Shown: positions 15,598-23,295 of the stretch, one piece after another
How the letters are laid out: every line of letters starts with the position of its first letter
Numbering within the stretch: position 1 is the stretch's first letter
The notes under the pieces: model-generated
Told to the model about the DNA's origin: nothing
Databases searched by the model: none
What the model saw: only the letters and a program-made list of their open reading frames with translations
Translations under genes and position numbers: made by a program
Assembly (NCBI GenBank): GCA_900768015.1
Contig: CAAGBI010000027.1
Coordinates: forward strand, 1-24,640
Length of the DNA stretch: 24,640 nucleotides
Source: an uncultured Alistipes sp.
GTDB taxonomy: Bacteria; Bacteroidota; Bacteroidia; Bacteroidales; Rikenellaceae
Direction of reading: 5' to 3'

Positions 15598-17640
15598 ATG
15601 TCTATTATGAAAAAGATATTAGCATTGTTGAGCATGGTGCTCGTTGTAGCGGCATGTTCAAAGGATACAGATACACAGGTTGAGATGGCCTCTGGCGAGG
15701 GTGCTGTACGCTTGGGCGTGGCAACTAAGGCTGCTGTTTCGACTGACGAAAGTGTAGTAATCAAGATCTACAAGGTAGAGGGTGAGGATGAGACTCTCAT
15801 CCGCCGCTACGACTCTTTGAGCGATGTGCCTGAGTATATGTCGTTGCTTACAGGCAACTACACTGCAAAGGTTCAGGTTGGCGAGCGTTGCGTTGCAACA
15901 TTCGACTCTAAGTACTACTACGGCGAGGCTGACTTCGCTGTTGAGGCAGGCATCGTAACTCCCGTAACTGTGGATTGTACTCTCGGCTCTACTGTTGTTG
16001 CTGTGGAGTATGACGCTACAGTGGCTGCAAACCTCTCTGAGGGTTACTTCACAAGCGTCTCTGTGGCAGATGCTTACGACGCTACGGCTATCGCTAAGGG
16101 TGACATCTCAGCGTTGGAGTATGAGGAGTCTAAGGAGGGTTACTTCATGCTTCCCGAGGGTCAGACATCTCTCTACTGGCATTTCGAGGGTACTCACCCC
16201 GTTGAGGGTGACATCGTCAAGGAGGGTCTTATCGAGAATGTTAAGACTGCTGTGCGCTACACCGTTAAGCTCAAGTACTCACCCGATGCTCCAGGTGGCT
16301 TGACCATCGAGGCTACGGTAGATGAGTCTATCGAGGAGTTTGATGATGTTATCATCTTCTCTCCCGACCCAACAATCATGGGCGAGGGCTTCGACTTGTC
16401 GGAGCAGCAGCTCTCTACAACCGACTCACGCACATACAATGTTGCGTCGTTGGCTGCAATCGAGACTATGACATTGACCGTATCGGGTGTTGAGTACGAC
16501 CTTCTTAACAGCGCACCCGAGGGTATCACCATCCAGAAGAACGACGACCTCTCGTATAAGGTTATCGTAAGCGAGGCCTTCTTCTCGCAGGTTGCGGGTG
16601 GTGAGCAGGCTCTCAGCTTCCACATCATGGATGTTGATGGCGGTAAGCTTACAAAGGATGTAAACTACCTTGTTCAGGGTGTTATGCCCCTTGCAACAAC
16701 AGACTACGACCTCTGGTTTGGTAATGTAACCTTCAAGGCTACGGTTATCGATAGCGCATCGTCTGTGAAGATTGCATACTCGGCTGATGGCGCTATATGG
16801 ACAGAGGTAGACGCCGTAGCGGCTGCTGATGGCACATATACTGCCGCAGGCTCTAACTTCGCTGCCGAGAAGAACTACACATATAAGCTCGTTGTTGAGG
16901 GCGCAGATGCTGGTAAGGTGCTCACACACCAGACCGCTGCAGGTGCTCAGATTCCTAACGGCGACATGGAGCGTTGGAGCAAGCCTACATGGTGGTTGCC
17001 CTATGGCGATGGTGATGTAGCATTCTGGTTGACAGGTAACGAGGGTGGTAACATGGCAAGTGCTACACTTACACAGCCCTCTACCGATGTTCGCCCAGGC
17101 TCTACTGGTACACAGTCGGCATACCTCAAGTCACAGAAGGCTTCGGTTATGGGTATCGGTAAGTTCGCTGCGGGTAACCTCTTCACTGGTACTTTCGCGA
17201 TGAATGGCTTGGATGGTATCGTAACCTTCGGTCGTGACTTTAGCTTCACTGCCCGCCCCGCGAGCCTCTCATTCTGGATGAAGAACAACGAGGGTACTAT
17301 CAACGAGGGTTCACAGGCATCGGGTACAGATATGTACACTATCATGGTGCTTATCACCGACGGTACTACCTATGCGGTAAACACTAAGGATACTTCTACA
17401 TTCCTCACTATGGAGTCGTTGGCAACACGCGATGGCATTATCGCCTACGGTTACTTGCAGGGCACTGACTCACGCGCAGAGTGGACCCAGGAGACTATCA
17501 ACATCACATATCGTGAGGATATGAAGAGTGTTAAGCCCAAGAAGATTGTTGTATCGTTCACACCTTCGGGCTATGGTGACTACTTCTGCGGCTCTACAAG
17601 CTCGTGGATGTATGTCGACGATATCGTCTTGAATTATTAG
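15598..17640 (+). CDS. DUF4493-PCMD fusion lipoprotein
   Basis: The product has 680 residues from ATG 15598, or 677 from ATG 15607 (MKKILALLSMVLVVAAC). Lipobox VAAC gives Cys20, followed by SKDTD, a charged motif compatible with surface export. Three regions are visible. DUF4493-like domains fill about 24-245 (GEGAVRLGVATKA near the start). FN3/Ig-like modules follow at about 255-450. A PCMD domain (putative carbohydrate metabolism domain, PF13201) fills about 451-680, starting QIPNGDMERW and carrying STDVRPGS, GIGKFAAGNLF, FTARPASLSFWMK and a final MYVDDIVL. PCMD has a jelly-roll form and is thought to bind glycans, but no activity is proven. Its core is near-identical to that of the last gene of the operon, and the two share a 36-base exact DNA repeat. 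Confidence 0.75.
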   Translation: MSIMKKILALLSMVLVVAACSKDTDTQVEMASGEGAVRLGVATKAAVSTDESVVIKIYKVEGEDETLIRRYDSLSDVPEYMSLLTGNYTAKVQVGERCVATFDSKYYYGEADFAVEAGIVTPVTVDCTLGSTVVAVEYDATVAANLSEGYFTSVSVADAYDATAIAKGDISALEYEESKEGYFMLPEGQTSLYWHFEGTHPVEGDIVKEGLIENVKTAVRYTVKLKYSPDAPGGLTIEATVDESIEEFDDVIIFSPDPTIMGEGFDLSEQQLSTTDSRTYNVASLAAIETMTLTVSGVEYDLLNSAPEGITIQKNDDLSYKVIVSEAFFSQVAGGEQALSFHIMDVDGGKLTKDVNYLVQGVMPLATTDYDLWFGNVTFKATVIDSASSVKIAYSADGAIWTEVDAVAAADGTYTAAGSNFAAEKNYTYKLVVEGADAGKVLTHQTAAGAQIPNGDMERWSKPTWWLPYGDGDVAFWLTGNEGGNMASATLTQPSTDVRPGSTGTQSAYLKSQKASVMGIGKFAAGNLFTGTFAMNGLDGIVTFGRDFSFTARPASLSFWMKNNEGTINEGSQASGTDMYTIMVLITDGTTYAVNTKDTSTFLTMESLATRDGIIAYGYLQGTDSRAEWTQETINITYREDMKSVKPKKIVVSFTPSGYGDYFCGSTSSWMYVDDIVLNY

Positions 17641-17650
17641 TAAATACAGG

Positions 17651-17676
17651 GATAGTGGCCTCTAGTGGCCACTATC
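17651..17676 (+). promoter_or_regulatory. Perfect 10-bp hairpin between lipoprotein and porin genes
   Basis: GATAGTGGCC (17651-17660) pairs perfectly with GGCCACTATC (17667-17676) around TCTAGT. It lies 10 bases after the stop of the PCMD fusion gene and 16 before the next ATG. No T-run follows, so it is more likely an mRNA processing or stabilising hairpin, or a weak attenuator, than a full terminator. TATACTTG at 17681-17688 differs by one base from a -7 element, but it has no -33 partner. Confidence 0.5.
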
Positions 17677-17692
17677 TCACTATACTTGTTTG

Positions 17693-18505
17693 ATGAAGAA
17701 ATTTTATATTACACTTCTTGCCTTGCTCTCAGCAATGGGTGCAATGGCACAGAACGCCGAGAGTGGGGGCGTTGAGCTTGTGTCATCGGACGATGTCACA
17801 ACGGTCTTGACACCCAATGAGGCTCGTGCACAGCGAGGTTTCTCTACGGATGCAACCTTCGTGCCACGCGGCCAGTGGATATTTGGTGGTACGGCGTCAT
17901 ACTCTACTCACACAAACGAGGATTACAAACTTCTCGTAGTTGATAACATCGATTCGGAGGGATATACCGTAGGTGTTAGCCCGATGATTGCCTATGCCAT
18001 TAGCAAGAATATGGCTATCGGTGTGCGCTTTGGTTACGACCGCTCGTTGCTTGCGCTCGACAACGCATCGCTTTCGATGGCGGGTACAGACATCAATATC
18101 GACTTCTTCCATCGCCTCAAGCACACCTACACAGGTACAATCTTCTGGCGTCCCTACATTCCACTTGGACACAGCAACCGCTTTGCAGTCTTTGCAGAGG
18201 TGCAGTTGAGCCTCTCGGGAGGTCAGACACGCACCGTTGCTGAGAATGGCGTTGTTGACGGCATGCAGAACTATGTGGGTGTCTACTCGAAGAACTTCGG
18301 TGCCTCGATAGCACTTCAGCCCGGTATCGTAGCCTTTGTGACTGACAACACAGCCTTGGAGCTTTCGATTGGCGTCTTCGGCATTGGTGTCGATAAGGTT
18401 ACGCAGCTCAAGAACCAGGTGGAGAGTGGCGAATACCTATCTTCGAACATGAATTTCAAGCTGAACTTCCTCTCGGTTGGCTTCGGCGTATCGTTCTACC
18501 TATAA
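17693..18505 (+). CDS. Outer-membrane beta-barrel protein (paralogue 1)
   Basis: The 270-residue protein begins at ATG 17693 (MKKFYITLLALLSAMGAMAQ); a TTG just upstream at 17690 is not needed. It has a signal peptide ending AMAQ and no lipobox. The mature part alternates amphipathic beta strands with Gly/Asn turns: WIFGGTASYSTH, VSPMIAYAISKNMAIGVRFGY, RFAVFAEVQLSLSG, FGASIALQPGIVAFV. It ends in the strand FLSVGFGVSFYL, as beta-barrel proteins do. Its size suggests 8 to 12 strands. It aligns by eye with the next gene (GVRFGYDRSLLALDNASLSM against GIRLGYQFIDGGIDNASLDL), so the two are tandem paralogues. It could anchor or export the neighbouring lipoproteins, which is inferred from context only. 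The specific family was not recognised. Confidence 0.75.
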   Translation: MKKFYITLLALLSAMGAMAQNAESGGVELVSSDDVTTVLTPNEARAQRGFSTDATFVPRGQWIFGGTASYSTHTNEDYKLLVVDNIDSEGYTVGVSPMIAYAISKNMAIGVRFGYDRSLLALDNASLSMAGTDINIDFFHRLKHTYTGTIFWRPYIPLGHSNRFAVFAEVQLSLSGGQTRTVAENGVVDGMQNYVGVYSKNFGASIALQPGIVAFVTDNTALELSIGVFGIGVDKVTQLKNQVESGEYLSSNMNFKLNFLSVGFGVSFYL

Positions 18506-18517
18506 CATGCAGAGACT

Positions 18518-19324
18518 ATGAAGAAAGTAATACTATTTATAGCTGCTGCAATAGTTTCAGTAGCAACGCTTCAGGCTCAGGAGATAACCCCCGAGACTAA
18601 GACCCGCTTCTTGCCTATGCGCCAGCGTGTTGATCGCAATGTTGGCGACAACAAGTTTGTCCTTAAGGGCGAGTATATGCTCGGTCTTACAGCGTCGTAT
18701 GGCAAGATCTCGACCGAGGATTCAGATGTCATGCTCCTGCTTAACGACATCAACATCGGCTTGCGTAGCACCACTATCCGCCCATTCTTCGCCTACGCCT
18801 ACCGCGATAATATGGCCGTTGGTATCCGCCTCGGTTATCAGTTTATCGATGGCGGCATCGACAATGCGAGCCTCGACCTTGGTCTTATCGCCGATGGCTT
18901 GGAGGGCATGAGCATCTCGAACCTTGGACTTCGCAACGAGAGCTTCTCGTGGGCATTGTTCCACCGCAACTACCTCGGCTTGGACCGTCGTGGCATCGTG
19001 GGTGTAATCCTCGAGACAGAGCTCTTGGTTAAGAGTGGCACTTCGCGCTTCACATCGGGTGGTGATGTTGTAAATGTATCGCGCAGCCGCAACTTCGCAG
19101 CACAGCTCAATGTGAACCCAGGCCTTGGCGTCTACATCTTCCCCCAGGTGTGTGTAACAGCTACGGTGGGCATTGGTGGCTTGCGTTATAACAATGTTCG
19201 TCAGTTCGATGCTATGGATAATGTTATCGGCCGTCGTGACCATTCGAGCCTCAATTTCAAGGTAAATATCACCGATATTCAGATTGGCATTGTGGCGCAT
19301 TTGTGGAACAATAAGAAGAAGTAG
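18518..19324 (+). CDS. Outer-membrane beta-barrel protein (paralogue 2)
   Basis: The 268-residue protein has a signal peptide ending TLQAQ near residue 21. The mature part is built of amphipathic strands such as GEYMLGLTASYGKI, TTIRPFFAYAYRDNMAVGIRLGYQF, GVILETELLVKSG and FAAQLNVNPGLGVYIF. It lacks the usual aromatic last residue: the predicted last strand ITDIQIGIVAHLW is followed by NNKKK. It is related to the preceding gene throughout, for example SSLNFKVNITDIQIGI against SSNMNFKLNFLSVGFG. The 12-bp spacing before it and 4-bp spacing after it indicate a single transcript with both neighbours. Function is unknown. Confidence 0.72.
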   Translation: MKKVILFIAAAIVSVATLQAQEITPETKTRFLPMRQRVDRNVGDNKFVLKGEYMLGLTASYGKISTEDSDVMLLLNDINIGLRSTTIRPFFAYAYRDNMAVGIRLGYQFIDGGIDNASLDLGLIADGLEGMSISNLGLRNESFSWALFHRNYLGLDRRGIVGVILETELLVKSGTSRFTSGGDVVNVSRSRNFAAQLNVNPGLGVYIFPQVCVTATVGIGGLRYNNVRQFDAMDNVIGRRDHSSLNFKVNITDIQIGIVAHLWNNKKK

Positions 19325-19328
19325 AGTT

Positions 19329-20927
19329 ATGCGTAATATATTTCGTCTTTTGGGCATGGGAGCCCTTATGTTCGTGCTCGGTGGTTGCATCGAGAACGAT
19401 ATCCCATATCCCGTTATTAAGCTCGATATTGTGAGCCTCGAGGCCGAGGGTCTTAAGTCTGCTCCTGCGATAAACGCTCAGGATCACACCGTGGAGCTTG
19501 AACTCAAGGAGACTGCGGATATTCGTAAGGTAAATATTACTAATGTCGTTGTTACTGAGGGCGCGGAGATGGATGTCACCTTCCCTGGTACATTCGACTT
19601 GCGTAACCCCTTGTATGTAAACCTGTCGTTGTATCAGGATTACGAGTGGACAATCACTGCGAAGCAGAATATAGCGCGCTCTTTCCGCATCGAGGGACAG
19701 ATTGGTGAGTCGGAGATAGACCCCGTGGGCCACATCGCTACGGCATATGTGCCTATGGATTTCGACCTCTCGAATGTCAAGGTTCTCGCTGCAAAGTTCG
19801 GCCCCGAGGAGATTACAACCTACTCGCCCGACCCCATGGAGATTACATCGTTCGAGGATACTGCGCGCAATATCGAGGTGACATACCACGGCGACATCTG
19901 CGAGATGTGGACACTCCGCATCATTAAGAAGGACCTTGAGGTGGAGCTCGTAGGCGCAGATGCTTGGGCAAAGCGCATCTGGCTCTATGCTAATGGCCGT
20001 GCCAACTCCGATCTCGGCTTCCGCTATCGCGTGGCGGGCACCCAGGAGTGGATTGAGGTTGAGGATGTCACTGTTGATGGTGGTAGCTTCTCGGCATGTG
20101 TTACAGACCTCGAGACACTCACCGAGTATGAGGTTATGGCATACTCTGGCGAGAATGTCACTGAGGTAGTGAAGGTTACAACCGAGGATGTCTACGCCCT
20201 TCCTAACGCTGGCTTCGAGGAGTGGTCTACAAACAATAATATCGTCTACCCCTTCCTTGCCGACTCTGCACCTTACTGGAACACTGGTAACGATGGCGCT
20301 GCCATCGCGGGCACAACGCTTACAGAGCCTACATCGGATGTTCGCCCTGGTAGCGAGGGCATGTACGCCGCATCGCTTCAGTCGAAGAAGGCATCGCTCA
20401 TGGGTATCGGTAAGTTCGCTGCGGGTAACCTCTTCGTAGGTGAGTTCGGTGGCCTTGTGGGTACTAACGGCCTTGTAAACTTCGGTCGCCCCTGCACTGC
20501 ACGCCCCGTAGCCCTTCACGGCTGGGTTAAGTATAACTGCGGTGTTATAGACGAGGTGGGTAAGGTGCCCTCGGCACGCCCCGACCTCAAGAAGGGTGAC
20601 AACGACGAGGGTCAGATTGCCATTGCCGTGGGTAACTGGACTGCTGCAGAGTATGGCGGTAGCGAGGAGTGCCCCGTGGTGGTAAACACGCAGAACGAGA
20701 GCACATTCTTCAATCCCAAGGGTAAGGATGTAATCGGCTCTGGCGAGCTTATCTTCGCGGAGTCTACCGATGGCTGGATTGAGTTTACGCTGCCTATCGA
20801 CTATCGCTCGACAAATGAGATACCTACGCATATCATCATCATCTGCACAGGTTCTCACTTTGGTGACTACTTCACTGGCTCAACACAGAGCTTGATGTTG
20901 GTCGATGACTTCGAACTCATCTACTAA
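19329..20927 (+). CDS. PCMD-domain lipoprotein
   Basis: The 532-residue protein starts at ATG 19329 (MRNIFRLLGMGALMFVLGGC), 4 bp after the previous stop; lipobox LGGC gives Cys20, followed by IEND. An in-frame ATG at 19284 lies inside the preceding gene and was rejected. Two Ig-like modules are visible at about 28-120 (ending YEWTITAKQ) and 121-205 (ending MWTLRIIKKD). A FN3-like module follows at about 206-285. The PCMD domain fills about 291-532, starting LPNAGFEEW and carrying TSDVRPGS, MGIGKFAAGNLF, FGRPCTARPVALHGWVKYN and a final SLMLVDDFELIY. It is paralogous in its C-terminal part to the DUF4493-PCMD fusion gene. It closes the operon and is followed by a strong terminator. Glycan binding is suspected for PCMD but not shown. 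Confidence 0.78.
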   Translation: MRNIFRLLGMGALMFVLGGCIENDIPYPVIKLDIVSLEAEGLKSAPAINAQDHTVELELKETADIRKVNITNVVVTEGAEMDVTFPGTFDLRNPLYVNLSLYQDYEWTITAKQNIARSFRIEGQIGESEIDPVGHIATAYVPMDFDLSNVKVLAAKFGPEEITTYSPDPMEITSFEDTARNIEVTYHGDICEMWTLRIIKKDLEVELVGADAWAKRIWLYANGRANSDLGFRYRVAGTQEWIEVEDVTVDGGSFSACVTDLETLTEYEVMAYSGENVTEVVKVTTEDVYALPNAGFEEWSTNNNIVYPFLADSAPYWNTGNDGAAIAGTTLTEPTSDVRPGSEGMYAASLQSKKASLMGIGKFAAGNLFVGEFGGLVGTNGLVNFGRPCTARPVALHGWVKYNCGVIDEVGKVPSARPDLKKGDNDEGQIAIAVGNWTAAEYGGSEECPVVVNTQNESTFFNPKGKDVIGSGELIFAESTDGWIEFTLPIDYRSTNEIPTHIIIICTGSHFGDYFTGSTQSLMLVDDFELIY

Positions 20928-20943
20928 TATCTGCAAACCATAA

Positions 20944-20986
20944 AAACATTAAGGGGCTATCCGCTGTGGATAGCCCCTTAATGTTT
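20944..20986. terminator. Bidirectional terminator between the PCMD operon and nfnB
   Basis: Two 19-base arms (20944-20962 and 20968-20986) pair perfectly around GCTGT. The outer part is A/T-rich on both sides (AAACATT and AATGTTT), so the hairpin can stop transcription in both directions. It lies 16 bases after the PCMD stop and 12 bases beyond the nfnB stop, between convergent genes. Confidence 0.9.
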
Positions 20987-20998
20987 GATATATAGGTG

Positions 20999-22390
20999 TT
21001 ACTTCGACTTGATGTACTCGTCGATGGCCTTCGCAGCCTTGCGACCAGCGCCCATAGCCAAGATTACGGTTGCAGCGCCTGTCACAGCATCGCCACCCGC
21101 GAAGACGCCCTCGCGAGATGTAGCACCCATCTCGTTAGCCTCGATGCAGCCACGGCGATTGATGTTCAAGCCACCAGTTGTCGAAGCGATAAGTGGGTTG
21201 GGCGAAGTACCCAATGCCATGATGACAACATTGCAGTCGATAACGAAGTCCGAGCCAGCCTTCTCAACGGGCGAACGACGGCCACTTGCATCGGGCTCGC
21301 CGAGCTCCATCTCTACGCAGTTGATGCCCTTAACCCAGCCATCCTCCGTGCCGAGGATGTGAGTGGGGTTGGTGAGCATGCGGAACTCGATGCCCTCCTC
21401 CTTAGCGTGGTGTACCTCCTCCTTACGCGCAGGAAGCTCAGCCTCGCCACGGCGATATACGATAACTGCCTCTGCGCCAAGACGCTTTGCCGTACGCACA
21501 GCATCCATAGCAACATTACCACCGCCTACAACAACTACCTTCTTGCCCACATATACGGGGGTGTCGTTATGCTCGGGATCCCATGCACCCATAAGGTTAA
21601 CGCGAGTGAGGAACTCGTTAGCCGAGAGCACACCATTGAGGTTCTCGCCCTCGATGCCCATGAAGCGAGGAAGTCCTGCACCCGAGCCTACGAAGACTGC
21701 ATCGTAGCCCTCGGTGTCGAGGAGTGAGTCGATGGTTGTTGTGCGGCCCACGATAACATCTGTCTCGAAGCTCACGCCGAGCTTCTTAACCTCGTTAATC
21801 TCGCGAGCTACGACTCTATCCTTAGGCAAACGGAACTCGGGGATACCATACGACAATACACCACCCAAGCGGTGCAAAGCCTCGAATACATCCACCTTGT
21901 AGCCCATCTTTGCGAGGTCGCTTGCGCAAGCCAAGCCTGCAGGACCACTTCCCACAACGGCTACGCGGTGGCCGTTAGGTGTAATCTCCACAGCCTCTGC
22001 CTCTGCGCTGTGCTCCAAAGACCAGTCGCCAACGAAGCGCTCGAGCTTACCGATAGCCACAGGCTCACCCTTGATGCCCAATACACATGAGCCCTCGCAC
22101 TGCGACTCCTGGGGACATACGCGGCCACAAATCGAGGGGAGTGAGCTATCGACATGGATGGTGTCGGCAGCGCCACGGATGTCACCCTCGGTGAGATGGT
22201 GGATAAACTCTGGGATGTTGATATTTACGGGGCACGCAGCAACGCAGCGTGGGTTCTTACAGTTCAAGCAGCGTGTTGCCTCAAGCAATGCCTCCTCCTG
22301 GTTGTAGCCGTAGCATACCTCCTCGAAGTTAGTGGCACGCACCTTGGGATCTTGTTCGCGTACAGCGACGCGGGGTATCTTATTTGCCAT
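20999..22390 (-). CDS. nfnB: NADPH-binding subunit of NAD-dependent ferredoxin:NADP oxidoreductase (NfnB/GltD-like)
   Basis: The 463-residue protein is a GltD-type flavoprotein. Two [4Fe-4S] sites are visible in the N-terminal domain: Cys41, 44, 49, 53 and Cys88, 92, 98, 102. The FAD-binding loop VVGSGPAG is at 145-152, and the NADPH loop VVGGGNVAMD is at 287-296, followed by YRRGEAELPARKEE. Alone this could be annotated as the glutamate synthase small subunit, but no gltB is present. The gene overlaps by 11 bp an NfnA-type partner, which is the classic Nfn arrangement. Nfn couples NADH and reduced ferredoxin oxidation to NADP+ reduction by flavin-based electron bifurcation in the cytoplasm. 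A related sulfide dehydrogenase/SudA annotation also exists for this family. Confidence 0.9.
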   Translation of the reverse strand: MANKIPRVAVREQDPKVRATNFEEVCYGYNQEEALLEATRCLNCKNPRCVAACPVNINIPEFIHHLTEGDIRGAADTIHVDSSLPSICGRVCPQESQCEGSCVLGIKGEPVAIGKLERFVGDWSLEHSAEAEAVEITPNGHRVAVVGSGPAGLACASDLAKMGYKVDVFEALHRLGGVLSYGIPEFRLPKDRVVAREINEVKKLGVSFETDVIVGRTTTIDSLLDTEGYDAVFVGSGAGLPRFMGIEGENLNGVLSANEFLTRVNLMGAWDPEHNDTPVYVGKKVVVVGGGNVAMDAVRTAKRLGAEAVIVYRRGEAELPARKEEVHHAKEEGIEFRMLTNPTHILGTEDGWVKGINCVEMELGEPDASGRRSPVEKAGSDFVIDCNVVIMALGTSPNPLIASTTGGLNINRRGCIEANEMGATSREGVFAGGDAVTGAATVILAMGAGRKAAKAIDEYIKSK

Positions 22391-23243
22391 AGCAGTTACA
22401 TTTGTGTTCGCGGTTCTCGTTGTCTAATCTCTCCTGGTTCTTATACATCGCCTGGCGACGCATAGCCTCGTCGAAGTCCACCTGGTGGCCGTCGAACTCG
22501 GGGCCGTCAACGCAAGTGAAGAGTGTCTTGCCACCTACCGATACGCGGCAAGCGCCACACATACCTGTGCCATCAACCATAAGCGCGTTGAGCGATACGG
22601 TAGTCTGCAAGTTCCAGGGCTTTGTGGTGAGGCATACGAACTTCATCATAATCATAGGACCGATACATACGCACTCGTCATACTTGCGACCCTCAGTCTC
22701 TACGAGCTCCTTCATGAGGCCTGTCACCATGCCCTTGTAGCCCTCGGTGCCATCGTCTGTTGCGATGTGTACATTGCCCACCTTCTTCATCTCGTCGATG
22801 TAGATGAGCATATCCTTGGTCTTTGCGCCGATGATAACATCGCACTCTACGCCATGCTGCTTGAGCCACTTAACCTGAGGATATACAGGTGCTGTGCCCA
22901 CACCACCAGCCACGAAGATATATTTGCGGCTCTTGAGCTCCTCCAAAGGCATGTGTACGAACTCCGATGGACGACCCAATGGACCAGCGAAGTCAACGAG
23001 CGAGTCGCCAGCCTCGAGGTTACAAATCTTCTTTGTTGAGTGACCAATGGTCTGCGTAACGATGGTTACAGTACCAGCCTCTACATCGTAGTCGGCAATG
23101 GTGAGAGGAATGCGCTCGCCACCCTCGTCAGCGCGTACAATGACGAACTGTCCGGGCTGGGCAGCGCGTGCAACACGCTCCGCGGCAATCTTCATCTCGT
23201 AGATGTTCTCCGCGAGCTTGCGTTTTTCGACAATCTTAAACAT
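22380..23243 (-). CDS. nfnA: NAD-binding subunit of NAD-dependent ferredoxin:NADP oxidoreductase (NfnA)
   Basis: The 287-residue protein belongs to the dihydroorotate dehydrogenase electron-transfer subunit (PyrK)-like group. It has an FAD domain with RIPLTIAD at 44-51, an NAD-binding loop VAGGVGTAPVYPQ at 111-123, and a [2Fe-2S] site formed by Asp224, Cys229, Cys232 and Cys244 (VDGTGMCGAC and FTCVDGPEF). Asp plus three Cys is the ligand set known for Nfn small subunits and separates it from ordinary PyrK. The C-terminal tail carries extra cysteines (HKCNCYGK). The nfnB start lies inside its last codons. The gene is 52 bp behind the DUF1573 gene with no terminator seen between, so read-through from that promoter is possible. 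Confidence 0.9.
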   Translation of the reverse strand: MFKIVEKRKLAENIYEMKIAAERVARAAQPGQFVIVRADEGGERIPLTIADYDVEAGTVTIVTQTIGHSTKKICNLEAGDSLVDFAGPLGRPSEFVHMPLEELKSRKYIFVAGGVGTAPVYPQVKWLKQHGVECDVIIGAKTKDMLIYIDEMKKVGNVHIATDDGTEGYKGMVTGLMKELVETEGRKYDECVCIGPMIMMKFVCLTTKPWNLQTTVSLNALMVDGTGMCGACRVSVGGKTLFTCVDGPEFDGHQVDFDEAMRRQAMYKNQERLDNENREHKCNCYGK

Positions 23244-23295
23244 GTTAATCTTCTTAGTTTATATTATTGTTTGTGTCTCTTCATCCCGTGTCGCC

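Noticed and set aside
19284..19328. Upstream start for the last PCMD gene
   Set aside because: It lies inside the second barrel gene; MRNIFRLLGMG at 19329 gives a normal signal peptide.
19269..20858. Long minus-strand open frame of 529 codons opposite the PCMD gene
   Set aside because: It is rich in Cys, Arg, His and Leu in the way a complement-strand shadow is, matches no family and lies wholly opposite a convincing gene. It is an effect of strong codon bias on the plus strand.
11232..20927. Polysaccharide utilisation locus (SusC/SusD)
   Set aside because: No TonB-dependent transporter, SusD-like protein or glycoside hydrolase motif is present; the barrels have only about 270 residues.
20999..22390. 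Glutamate synthase small subunit as the product name
   Set aside because: The sequence would allow it, but no large subunit is present and the overlapping NfnA partner with Asp plus three Cys favours Nfn.
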